Below, piece by piece: positions 19,559 through 27,494 of a stretch of DNA of 64,000 nucleotides (its first letter is position 1; every line of letters starts with the position of its first letter). Origin of the DNA: Moorena sp. SIOASIH (GTDB lineage Bacteria; Cyanobacteriota; Cyanobacteriia; Cyanobacteriales; Coleofasciculaceae); contig NZ_JAAHIH010000004.1 in NCBI RefSeq assembly GCF_010671925.1, positions 611,501 through 675,500 on the forward strand, written 5' to 3'. Below the pieces are notes generated by a model. That model was not told the DNA's origin. It was given only the letters and a program-made list of their open reading frames with translations, and made no database searches. Both the position numbers and the translations under genes were made by a program.

Positions 19559-20209
19559 GTAGCTTGTAGGGTGGGCAAAAACCCTTTGGTTATGGGTGAG
19601 TATTCACGATTAGATTACTTTGCCCACCCTACTTTAATTGGTATTTTTTTTATATTCATTACTGATTGACCTTACTATTATAAGTTTTTAGCTTGTAGGG
19701 TGGGCAAAAACCCTTTGGTTATGGGTGAGTATTCACGATTAGATTACTTTGCCCACCCTACTTTAATTGGTATTTTTTTATATTCATTACTGATTGACCT
19801 TACTATTATAAGTTTTTAGCTTGTAGGGTGGGCAAAAACCCTTTGGTTATGGGTGAGTATTCACGATTAGATTACTTTGCCCACCCTACTTTAATTGGTA
19901 TTTTTTTTATATTCATTACTGATTGACCTTACTATTATAAAAGAGTTTTTAGCTTGTAGGGTGGGCAAAAACCCTTTGGTTATGGGTGAGTATTCACGAT
20001 TAGATTACTTTGCCCACCCTACTTTAATTGGTATTTTTTTTATATTCATTACTGATTGACCTTACTATTATAAAAGAGTTTTTAGCTTGTAGGGTGGGCA
20101 AAAACCCTTTGGTTATGGGTGAGTATTCACGATTAGATTACTTTGCCCACCCTACTTTAATTGGTATTTTTTTTCTATTCATTACTGATTGACCTTACTA
20201 TTATAAAAG
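19559..20209. repeat. Five tandem ~130-bp palindromic repeats
   Basis: Units begin at AGCTTGTAGGG at 19561, 19690, 19818, 19951 and 20084, so the period is 128-133 bp. Each contains the inverted pair GTAGGGTGGGCAAA / TTTGCCCACCCTAC separated by about 40 bases, then a run of T, then TGATTGACCTTACT. Units are almost identical; the last two or three carry an extra AAGAG. The array fills the gap between the RodZ-like gene and the 3' end of the haem peroxidase gene, whose stop codon lies in the last unit. The stems could act as bidirectional terminators. Confidence 0.95.
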
Positions 20210-20223
20210 AGTAAGGTCAATCA
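20186..20223 (-). terminator. 14-bp stem-loop spanning the peroxidase stop codon
   Basis: TGATTGACCTTACT (20186-20199) pairs perfectly with AGTAAGGTCAATCA (20210-20223) around a 10-base loop. The right arm is the last codons of the peroxidase gene and the stop codon lies in the loop. No strong T-run follows on the minus strand, so it may protect the 3' end rather than terminate. Confidence 0.55.
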
Positions 20224-22573
20224 CTAGATCGTTAAAGTCGCGATCGCTTTCTTCACTGTCATTACCACTTAAATCTTCAAAGGCGAATGTGAATGTGTTG
20301 TCACTGCTATTTCCAAGTTGAAGGATGTGGCTCATGCCATCACTGTTAGCAGCTGTGAAAGCAAAGAATACCTCAGCATCACCATTTTGCACATCTTCCA
20401 ATTCCCCATCCGTAATCAAGTAGGGAGCTAGGAGAGAGCCACCGGGAAGAGTAACATCAAAATTCACCGTGGTCAAATTTTCGTCTACCTTGAATTCAGC
20501 CACGCTGGCATCAATAGCAGCTTCTGCATAACCCTCTTGGCCAGGAGTAAGAGATTGACCCGTTATCGAATCAATTATCGTTCCCTCTTGATCAGCAATT
20601 ACATAAAAGCCAATTAAATTGTCATACTCCGCCTCTCTAGTCACAGTTGCTGTAGCTTGTCCCGAAAAGCCGGTTAAATCTAGCAGTCCATCAGAGGAGG
20701 GATTGTTGTCGGAGCTGATTACAAAGGCATTGTCTGGAATTGTAGTAATTTCGGTGTTGAGCTTGATAATGTCAGCAAAAGTCACTTCCTTAATGGCTGC
20801 AATTTCCTCTTGGGTAAAGAAACCGCCATCCTCAATCGGTCTCTCGAACCAGAAGCGGTCAGCATCCCTTATCCGCTCGTATTGCTCCCATAGCATTGCT
20901 TGAATAGTTTCTCCGGCACCGGATACAGCAACAGTATCTTCTGAAAACAGCCCAATCAATAAGTCAATATCTTCTACAGTCTGGTAAAGGTCTTCGAGAG
21001 TATTTGCCAACTCTGAATTTGAAGTAATTTCCGAAAAAGTGGTCACCCGTGGTAGACCGAGACTGGTTCGCACTTGGTTATAGTCAGCCAAACCATGATC
21101 CCGTCCCCGTTGCTGATTCGCAGCATAAAGGTCAAATCCGATGGCATTTGGTACTAAAGCGTTGCGCAGGTCAAAAACTACATCAGTATCAACATCTTCA
21201 GTAATCGTTTGACTCGCACCGCGCAAGATATTATCTATATCGCTACTATCATTAATATTGGGTGAACTAAATGTGTTCAGTAATTGCAAACTTGTGAGAT
21301 TACCATCAGCATCAATAGTGTCGATACGGTTATTAGTTTGGGTATGACCAACACGAAGACCAGCAGCAGCAAATTCACTAGTGATTTCTGGGGTTTGATT
21401 AGAGTTATAGCTACTGTAGTCAGTAATCACATTACCCACCATCAGGGGGAGCCACTCGTACAGGACAATAGTTTGATATTGGGCAATATTAATCTGGCGA
21501 GAGCGTTGATATATCTGCTCATCTGTCCAGTCAGGATGAAACCGATAAAGTTCTTGGGCAAGGCGGTTATGGTTACGCATCCACAGGGTATGCTGGGATG
21601 CCAAACTATCATTCTCGTTAACCCGTGTATCCCCGGCTAGAAAACCCACATCCATAAAAGCGCCTTTACCACTGATCAGTTCTCCATCAGCACCTGTGAT
21701 GTTAAGGGGTAACAAGTCGTCATTAGTGGCAACTGTTTCATCTAAAAAGACGTTGAGGCGACCTTCTGAAAAAGCACGAATTGCTTGATATTCTTCTTGA
21801 GTAGACCCATAGACTACAGAAAGGTCAAGCCAAGAGGTAACAGTATTAATGGCTTTTCCTGGGCTCCCAGAGACTCCAGTACCGCTCAAAAACGCATCCC
21901 GTTCAAAGTCAAACTGCAAGCCACCATCTGCCTGTGTAGAAATTTCTTGAGTGGGAGGAGTGTTTGGTGGAAAATTCGGGTCATCTGCGGGAATGTCAAT
22001 GGGGAAATTGAGTAATTCTAACCGGTTTTGGTTCTCGTCTTTTAACCCATTCGCTGCTAAATCAGTGTCGTGGTTGACGAACTGACCAAAAGCCCAAATG
22101 AAAGCGTTTAAGCCATTACTATTGGGATCAGACTCTCCTTCTTCTAAGTTAGAGGTGGCATTGCTGATCACTCGGGTACTAGGGCGATCGGGTGGGTTAA
22201 GCAACACAAAGGGCGCATCAGATACATTGCTTAAGCCCTCTGTATTGGATATGACATTCAATCCCAATCCATTTAATCGGTCTGCTTCGGCTTGGGTAAA
22301 TATGGGAATCGGTTGGCGCGTAACGGTATTGCCATCTATACCGATCAGAGCATTGCCTTCTGCATCAAATGCAATACCCGCCGGTGACTGGATTCCGTCT
22401 TCATACTCGATTGGAGCCAAACGCAGGAAGGGCGTATTAGGGATACCCAAAGAGACTTGGTCTAAATTATTCCTACTGCCGTCGATCAGGCGAATGGTAA
22501 TCCCTTCATCGTTTACAACTAATGTGCTGTCGGCAAATGGGTCTCGTTGAAGAACACTGTTGAGATTTGTCAT
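20201..22573 (-). CDS. Animal-type haem peroxidase with C-terminal DUF4114 domain
   Basis: The 790-aa protein starts at ATG 22573; a TTG 42 bp upstream is less likely. The peroxidase domain shows the distal-His signature FGQFVNHDTDL, the helix with HTLWMRNHNRLAQEL, and RGRDHGLADYNQVR, all hallmarks of the myeloperoxidase/peroxinectin superfamily. These use H2O2 to oxidise halides or organic substrates. The last ~110 residues end FEDLSGNDSEESDRDFNDLV, the calcium-binding DUF4114 motif common in secreted cyanobacterial proteins. There is no N-terminal signal peptide, so type I secretion is plausible (inference). It stands alone, convergent with the RodZ-like gene across the tandem repeat array. 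A vanadium haloperoxidase gene lies 10 kb away. Confidence 0.92.
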   Translation of the reverse strand: MTNLNSVLQRDPFADSTLVVNDEGITIRLIDGSRNNLDQVSLGIPNTPFLRLAPIEYEDGIQSPAGIAFDAEGNALIGIDGNTVTRQPIPIFTQAEADRLNGLGLNVISNTEGLSNVSDAPFVLLNPPDRPSTRVISNATSNLEEGESDPNSNGLNAFIWAFGQFVNHDTDLAANGLKDENQNRLELLNFPIDIPADDPNFPPNTPPTQEISTQADGGLQFDFERDAFLSGTGVSGSPGKAINTVTSWLDLSVVYGSTQEEYQAIRAFSEGRLNVFLDETVATNDDLLPLNITGADGELISGKGAFMDVGFLAGDTRVNENDSLASQHTLWMRNHNRLAQELYRFHPDWTDEQIYQRSRQINIAQYQTIVLYEWLPLMVGNVITDYSSYNSNQTPEITSEFAAAGLRVGHTQTNNRIDTIDADGNLTSLQLLNTFSSPNINDSSDIDNILRGASQTITEDVDTDVVFDLRNALVPNAIGFDLYAANQQRGRDHGLADYNQVRTSLGLPRVTTFSEITSNSELANTLEDLYQTVEDIDLLIGLFSEDTVAVSGAGETIQAMLWEQYERIRDADRFWFERPIEDGGFFTQEEIAAIKEVTFADIIKLNTEITTIPDNAFVISSDNNPSSDGLLDLTGFSGQATATVTREAEYDNLIGFYVIADQEGTIIDSITGQSLTPGQEGYAEAAIDASVAEFKVDENLTTVNFDVTLPGGSLLAPYLITDGELEDVQNGDAEVFFAFTAANSDGMSHILQLGNSSDNTFTFAFEDLSGNDSEESDRDFNDLVIDLTLL

Positions 22574-22973
22574 AACATTTAAATAAACATAATCCTTATC
22601 TATAAGAGTTCCCAACCATCAGGAAAAAATACTAATAATCTCAACCTGAAAGTATTGCTGTTTTTAGGTAGTTTTATCGTTGACCTCTAGGGTTGACTAT
22701 GCTTACCTGACAAACGTCACAAAATAAATAGCCTGTTACTTTTAGAGCTCCTGAAATCCTAGACTATAGATTTGATAATTAATAAATTATTTTAGAATTT
22801 TTTAAAATTAAGATAGGTTCAGGCAGCAACTGGAGTCTTTTAACAGCTTTTATTCGATACCAATTTAATTTACCCTGAGAGGATTGTAAATAGTTTGGTC
22901 TGCTCTATATCAAATCTTTAATTCTATGATCAGATGTATTTTAAAGTTTTACATTGTTTACTTTTACCTTATA

Positions 22974-23083
22974 GGAGTAGGGAGCAGGGAGTAGGGAGCA
23001 GGGAGCAGGGAACAGGGAATAGGGAATAGGGAATAGGGAATAGGGAATAGGGAATAGGGAATAGGGAATAGGGAACAGGTAAA
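22974..23083. repeat. Heptad short tandem repeat (AATAGGG family)
   Basis: About fifteen 7-bp units of the form GGGAGCA, GGGAACA and GGGAATA. The same family recurs at 24420-24495, 35640-35685 and inside the second dnaE intein. The remainder of 22574-23330 is AT-rich; an AAAAAAAGCGAT / ATCGTTTTTTTT pair at 23180-23220 is the only hairpin noted. Confidence 0.9.
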
Positions 23084-23327
23084 AAATTTTGTGTACCTCA
23101 TGAATATGATCACCGGTATATTTTTTGGTTTTAAAATAGTTTTTATTTTTTTGTGGGGGTAGTTTTAATATGAATAAAAAAAAGCGATCGCGTAGCGTAT
23201 CTTTCAGAGCATCGTTTTTTTTAGGTGTAATTTTTTTGATAAGTTGTCGCCCATTTAAACGACCTTGTCTTGATGCATCGCGGTGCGCTGCATCCCTTGA
23301 TTAAATCAAAAAAAACTTAAACTCTTA

Positions 23328-23454
23328 TACCTTTTGCCTTTTGCCTTTTGCCTTTTGCCTTTTGCCTTTTGCCTTCTGCCTTCTGCCTTATACCTTTTGC
23401 CTTTTGCCTTTTGCCTTTTGCCTTTTGCCTTCTGCCTTCTGCCTTCTACCTTGC
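23328..23454. repeat. Heptad short tandem repeat (CCTTTTG/CCTTCTG)
   Basis: Roughly seventeen 7-bp units of CCTTTTG with blocks changed to CCTTCTG and CCTTATA. Noncoding. Nothing recognisable lies between it and the next repeat. Confidence 0.9.
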
Positions 23455-23660
23455 ATCGAATACATTTTGCTTATCACCAGCAGATGTAGTATAATTACTT
23501 ATTACCTTAGATAAAGTTAAAAAAAGATAAAGAAAAGGCTTAAATAAAATTTACAAAAATCCTCACTCAAGGGGTGACTGGACTTGACGGCTTAAGTTAA
23601 CGAACGTCACTTGTTTAACTTGGCGGAATAGGTCAGACTGGTTTTCGGTGCATCTCACTG

Positions 23661-23780
23661 TCTTGATGCAGTCGCTCATGGGGGAAACCACGGCAGTCGC
23701 TCATGGGGGAAACCACGGCAGTCGCTCATGGGGGGAACCCCCAAGACCGCGCTGCCTCCCCAAGACCGCGCTGCATCGCT
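23661..23780. repeat. Dispersed GCAGTCGCTCATGGGG repeat, copy 1
   Basis: Begins TCTTGATGCAGTCGCTCATG and ends GACCGCGCTGCATCGCT, so the ends TTGATGCA / TGCATCG are roughly inverted. The inner unit GGCAGTCGCTCATGGGG is tandemly repeated and CCCAAGACCGCGCTGC occurs twice. A shorter near-identical copy lies at 25719-25813, and relics at 23270, 25900 and 33061. Confidence 0.85.
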
Positions 23781-23838
23781 TTTGCAAAAACACTAAGCTC
23801 GAATACTGAAACCCCTATTATCTCGTTATAGCCATTGA

Positions 23839-24410
23839 TTACCAGAAACTATTGAGTGTGAGAACAAAATTAGGTAAAATTGGTTCTCCCAATAATTTAT
23901 TAGGCTGCTCTAACACTTGTTTGGGTTTCCCAGATTGATAAATCTCCACTTGCTTGGCTAATCGCTTGAATAACCAACCCAATTTCACCCCATTATCTAA
24001 GTATTCCTGCATTTTTGCTTGGGCTGGTTTCAGGCGGTGGGAGACATTAATTCGATTACAAAATCTGGTGCTAGGGGTGGAAATTTTTCCCGTTGTGCAA
24101 GTGTCAGAGCCTCCCATCTTTCCCGCTTAACCCAAGCTACATCTGGTGAACGATCAGCTCCGTTAGGTAGATGAAACCCGGTGGATGAATCAAACACTAT
24201 TCCTAGTTGAGATTTTTCATTCCAGATTCCCAAACGAATTAGAAGATTAGCATTTATTGCTCCTGTTTCTCCACCGGTTGGAGCGATAATCACCAAATCT
24301 CCTTGTACTTTTCGCTCTAGTTTCCAGTCGGGATTAGCACAACACAGGTCGTAAAACTGTTGGGATGTTAGTCTGGCATTTTCCGGCATCCTCAAGATTG
24401 ATTGTGTCAT
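23839..24410 (-). pseudogene. Uma2-family endonuclease-like gene, frameshifted
   Basis: From ATG 24410 the frame reads a typical Uma2 (PD-(D/E)XK-like) protein: LTSQQFYDLCCANPDWKLER, then RSPDVAWVKRERWEAL and PDFVIELMSPT. A stop follows near 24030 because bases are missing. The next frame carries the expected continuation LKPAQAKMQEYLDNGVKLGW and PNFVLTLNSFW to a stop at 23839. Together they make about 190 residues, the normal family length, so this is a recent single frameshift near 24035. Uma2 proteins are abundant in cyanobacteria and of unclear role. The gene is followed upstream by AGGGAGCA heptads beginning seven bases before its ATG. Confidence 0.85.
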
Positions 24411-24416
24411 GAGCAA

Positions 24417-24495
24417 AGGGAGCAGGGAGCAGGGAGCAGGGAACAGGGAGCAGGGAATAGGGAATAGGGAACAGGGAGCAGGGAACAGGGAGCAG
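24417..24495. repeat. Heptad repeat (GGGAGCA/GGGAACA/GGGAATA) upstream of the Uma2 gene
   Basis: About eleven 7-bp units, immediately upstream of the Uma2 start codon, replacing any normal promoter spacing. Confidence 0.9.
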
Positions 24496-24501
24496 CAAGA
24501 G

Positions 24502-24595
24502 GCGTAGGGTGCGTTAGGGACGGGCTCAGCTTCATTTTACGCCTCTTCGTCCCTGGTTGGTACAGCCCGTCCCGTAACGCACCACTCAGGGGCTT
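24502..24595. mobile_element. GTGCGTTA-ended MITE-like palindrome, copy 1
   Basis: The left end GGTGCGTTAGGGACGGG pairs with the right end CCCGTCCCGTAACGCACC with one bulge. The interior contains a CGCCTC...CGTCCCTGG segment like the copies at 24811 and 40600. No coding capacity. Confidence 0.8.
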
Positions 24596-24810
24596 ACTCT
24601 TATTTTACTCATATCTTGCAGCAAGTTTAAAATTCACCTGTCAAGCTAGGGAATAGGAAACGGGGAACAGGGAAAAGTTAGAATATTTTACTATTTTACT
24701 ACTTAAATTGATTGTGATTACTGCCGTTATTTAGTTTTTTATACTGGTGCAATATCTCTCTTTTAGGAGCGAATTATTCTGGTGCATCTCAATCCATGCT
24801 GTTTGACACG

Positions 24811-24889
24811 GTGGTGCGTTACGGGGCGGGCTATCCAAAGCCTGGCTACGAGGCCGAAAATGAGGCCCCCCCTAACGCACCCTACGCAA
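24811..24889. mobile_element. GTGCGTTA-ended MITE-like palindrome, copy 2 (inverted)
   Basis: Reads GGTGCGTTACGGGGCGGG ... CCTAACGCACCCTACGCAAC. Its reverse complement matches the copy inside the dnaE intein (40600-40682) over nearly the whole length, including CTCGTAGCCAG. Apart from the two MITE copies, 24417-25105 holds nothing else I can support. Confidence 0.8.
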
Positions 24890-25105
24890 CTTTTTTACAA
24901 ATATGAGATGCACCAAATTCTACCAGCCCTATCGTTAAAATTACTAGTTAAAAATAAGCGTTACTGTAGCGTATATTTCAGAAGCTTGCTGGTTTTTTAT
25001 CACTCCTAAAACTCCCCAAAAAAACTTTTTAAAAACCCTTGACAAATAAAAATATAATCATTACAATAATCATTAAAGCAACACAATGAGTTCAATTGTT
25101 AAGTT

Positions 25106-25324
25106 ATGCGACAAAAATTTACTCAAAACCTAAAAAAACAACCTGCTAAGCACACTCTAAAAGGGTCTCGGGAAGCAGTAATTTATAGTATGCACACCAT
25201 GTATGCCCTAGGGTATGCAGAGATTTGCGAATGGACTCCTCTGGAGCCGACTGAGGTTCCAGGTGAAGTGATGACCAAAAAGATGGGTTTCAAGCCCCGT
25301 CCTTCTAGGACGGCTTTCAAGTAA
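25106..25324 (+). CDS. Small hypothetical protein, 72 aa
   Basis: ATG at 25106, no clear ribosome site. The central part, HTMYALGYAEICEWTPLEPT, with PGEVMTKKMGF resembles a family of small cyanobacterial hypotheticals that I recall with a GYAE...W...PGEVMS pattern; this is from memory only. The last ~12 codons (FKPRPSRTAFK) run into a hairpin that looks like a repeat end, so the natural C-terminus may have been replaced. AT-rich sequence with candidate promoter lies upstream. No function can be given. Confidence 0.45.
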   Translation: MRQKFTQNLKKQPAKHTLKGSREAVIYSMHTMYALGYAEICEWTPLEPTEVPGEVMTKKMGFKPRPSRTAFK

Positions 25325-25690
25325 TGTGCTAGAATAAGAGAGTGGCCTAACACAGACAGGAAAAGTCGGTACTGTCATAATTTCACGAGCGTTTTGCGAT
25401 GTTAGCACTTGAGGCGCGAAAAACCTCATTAAAAACGTATGGATCCTAACAGATACCGACAACCAGTAAAGCAAACTTTGAAAACAAAAGTACCGTGGGG
25501 CACACGGAAACTGAGGAAACTCAACGCTTAGGGAGACAAGCCCACTGGGGTTAGTTAAATTAGGCTAGATGTTTGGTTTTTAACGGGCATTTGGCTTAAA
25601 TATTGCCTTTCAGGATAGCTAATTTTAAGGCATGTCGAGGAACTAAGAATCCCCGTTCTTACTTCGGCGGGGAGTGTCAATACACTAAAC
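25284..25690 (+). other. Hairpin-rich segment: IS200/IS605-type relic or structured RNA
   Basis: The segment starts with CCCCGTCCTTCTAGGACGG and ends with AATCCCCGTTCTTACTTCGG then CGGGGAGTGTCAA. The latter matches, from memory, right ends of cyanobacterial IS200/IS605 (tnpB) elements. Between them GTCGGTACTGT (25366) pairs with ACAGATACCGAC (25449) with one bulge, CCGTG/CACGG close a 5-base loop near 25490, and TGAG-GAAA-CTCA forms a tetraloop hairpin near 25510. No tnpB ORF is present. It could be a tnpB-deleted element keeping its guide-RNA-like region, or an independent ncRNA. Confidence 0.4.
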
Positions 25691-25718
25691 AAGTATTGGC
25701 TGTTGCCATAACACCTTG

Positions 25719-25813
25719 TCTTGATGCAGTCGCTCATGGGGGAAACCACGGCAGTCGCTCATGGGGGATACCCCCAAGACCGCGCTGCCTCCCCAAGACC
25801 GCGCTGCATCGCT
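25719..25813. repeat. Dispersed GCAGTCGCTCATGGGG repeat, copy 2
   Basis: Same ends and inner order as 23661-23780 but with one fewer inner unit (two GCAGTCGCTCATGGGG instead of three). The flanks differ, so it is a dispersed element rather than a large duplication. Relic ends TTGATGC/GCATCG occur again at 25900-25925. Confidence 0.85.
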
Positions 25814-25957
25814 AAATTTCTGGGGGGGTTTCCCCCCTTGAAAAAATTCAGGTCTGCTCAAATAGGATTAGATCAGGTTAGGTTTGGTAACTGAGTGACA
25901 TAGCGATGCAGCGCGCTGCATCAAAACAACAATTTCAACGGACTTATTGTGGAGTTG

Positions 25958-25994
25958 AAATAGCCGTGGATAGTATTTCTACGGCTATTTTTTT
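25958..25994 (+). terminator. Rho-independent terminator-like hairpin (plus strand)
   Basis: AAATAGCCGT (25958) pairs with ACGGCTATTT (25981) over a 13-base loop and is followed by T's. It has no gene directly upstream; the nearest plus-strand transcription unit would be the hairpin-rich segment at 25284-25690. Confidence 0.6.
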
Positions 25995-26196
25995 GTAAGT
26001 ATATGCGCTACGCGCACGCTGCGCGAACAGCTATCAGCTATCAGCGGTCAGTAATCAGCTATCAGCTATCAGCTTATACTTCACAGGCTAGAAGCCTGTG
26101 CCACACTATAGCTTTTACTACTTCCCCTTGATTAGCTGACGGCTGACGGCTGACGGCTGACGGCTGACGGCTGACGGCTGACGGCTGAATGCTTAC
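25995..26196. mobile_element. GTAAGCAT-ended inverted-repeat element, copy 2
   Basis: Begins GTAAGTATATGCGCTACGCG and ends GGCTGAATGCTTAC. Inside are TCAGCTATCAGC repeats, the hairpin CACAGGCTAGAAGCCTGTG, and eight tandem GCTGACG units. It lies directly behind the terminator hairpin and 20 bp from the prenyltransferase stop codon. No target duplication is evident. Confidence 0.75.
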
Positions 26197-26216
26197 GCGC
26201 TGTTTATTCGATTGAT

Positions 26217-27197
26217 TTAGAACTGCGATAGTCTGAAAAGACAAGCGGCTGGGAATATCAAATATTCCAGGAAAAAGAGTTTCCAGATAAACTGATAAAA
26301 ACTAGCGATCGCATTTTTATCCGCCAAGTCTACCTGGTAAGAGCGCCACCACATTACCGCCAATGCTACCAGATGGCTCCCTACCAAGAAGAGGATATTT
26401 ACTGAATCGAGGAGCAGCACACTAGCTAGCACCATCGCGAGATAGCAAGCAGTAATCACTCCCCGTGCTATATTAAATACCGCCAATTTACCCAGCCGGA
26501 TGGTAAAGGTAGTGATATTGAAAAGCTTATCCCCATCGATATCTGGGACATCTTTGAATATTGCGATCGCAACGGAAAAGACTAAGATAAACCAAGTCAA
26601 TGCCCACACTGCTGCGGTAGGCATCATCACTTGTCCCTGTTGCAATGCCCAACTAAAGTGTAAAAACAGACCTAAATTAACGATTGCTCCCCGTACTGAA
26701 AAAATACATAGCGCTGCCCAAAAGGGAAACCGCTTCAGCCGGATCGGTGGCAAGGAATAGCATGTACCAATTGCCAAACTAATACTGACCATCAACAACA
26801 ACCACGGTCCCAATAACCAAGCAAACAGTAGCGCTAGGATACCAGTTAGCGCCACAATCCCCTGACCTAGTTGCAGAGAAAACTCCCCTGCAGCTATGGG
26901 AAGATGGGGTTTATTAATGCGGTCAATCTCCACATCGTGGACTTGATTTAGTCCTACGATATAGACATTACCGCACAAACAAGCAATCCAAGCTCCCAGC
27001 AGTTGACCGAACCCTTGCCAAGTCCAACCACTGTTAGTCATGGACACAGCAATCACATAGAGGGCAAAAACACTTAAACTCGTCCCAATAATCGTATGGG
27101 GACGAGAAAATTTCCATAAACTGTATAGCCAAGCGGCTGGTTGCTCCAATAGATTAATTGAGGACGGAGTAGATGTTTTAGAGGAAATCTGACTCAT
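26217..27197 (-). CDS. Homogentisate phytyltransferase (UbiA family)
   Basis: This 326-aa membrane protein has two Asp-rich prenyltransferase motifs: N84-Q-x-x-D88-x-x-x-D92 (in GLNQVHDVEIDRINKPHLP) and KDVPDIDGDK near residue 214. Eight or nine hydrophobic segments follow the UbiA pattern. The NQVHD...NKPHLPIAAGEFS form is that of the plastid/cyanobacterial homogentisate prenyltransferases (slr1736/VTE2 type), which attach phytyl diphosphate to homogentisate as the committed step of tocopherol synthesis; a plastoquinone-type homogentisate solanesyltransferase is the alternative. It lies 297 bp downstream of the NDH-2 gene on the same strand, separated by a MITE. Confidence 0.9.
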   Translation of the reverse strand: MSQISSKTSTPSSINLLEQPAAWLYSLWKFSRPHTIIGTSLSVFALYVIAVSMTNSGWTWQGFGQLLGAWIACLCGNVYIVGLNQVHDVEIDRINKPHLPIAAGEFSLQLGQGIVALTGILALLFAWLLGPWLLLMVSISLAIGTCYSLPPIRLKRFPFWAALCIFSVRGAIVNLGLFLHFSWALQQGQVMMPTAAVWALTWFILVFSVAIAIFKDVPDIDGDKLFNITTFTIRLGKLAVFNIARGVITACYLAMVLASVLLLDSVNILFLVGSHLVALAVMWWRSYQVDLADKNAIASFYQFIWKLFFLEYLIFPAACLFRLSQF

Positions 27198-27284
27198 AGA
27201 TTAGGTTAATGGGATTAGGGGTTAGGGGTGAGAGTAATGCTTAATAGTTTTAGTACTTATATCATCTCAGGATAATTACCCTTT

Positions 27285-27396
27285 AGGACTTACGCATTTG
27301 CCCCCGTGGGTCCCCCAATTCTGGGGGACTTTGACATCATTACCCCCCAAAATTGGGGGGCTAGGGGGGCGCTTATCAACTTAACCGCGTAAGTCC
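27285..27396. mobile_element. AGGACTTACGC-ended MITE-like element
   Basis: Perfect 11-bp terminal inverted repeats AGGACTTACGC / GCGTAAGTCCT enclose 90 bp holding two further palindromes, GTCCCCCAATTCTGGGGGAC and CCCCCCAAAATTGGGGGG. The TIR sequence is familiar from cyanobacterial non-autonomous elements. No target duplication could be called. C-rich TCCCCA/CCCTCC repeats follow at 27409-27478. Confidence 0.75.
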
Positions 27397-27494
27397 TGCC
27401 CTTAATGAAAATCTCCCCATCTCCCCATCTCCCCACCCTCCCCACACTTCCCACACTTCCCACCCTCCCCACCCTATCCCTAATCCCTAAAGCC

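Noticed and set aside
19559..20209. 130-bp tandem array as a CRISPR or satellite gene
   Set aside because: Units are adjacent with no unique spacers and no ORF.
25208..25815. Minus- and plus-strand ORFs of 60-90 aa in the hairpin segment
   Set aside because: They run across paired stems and dispersed repeats and lack ribosome sites.
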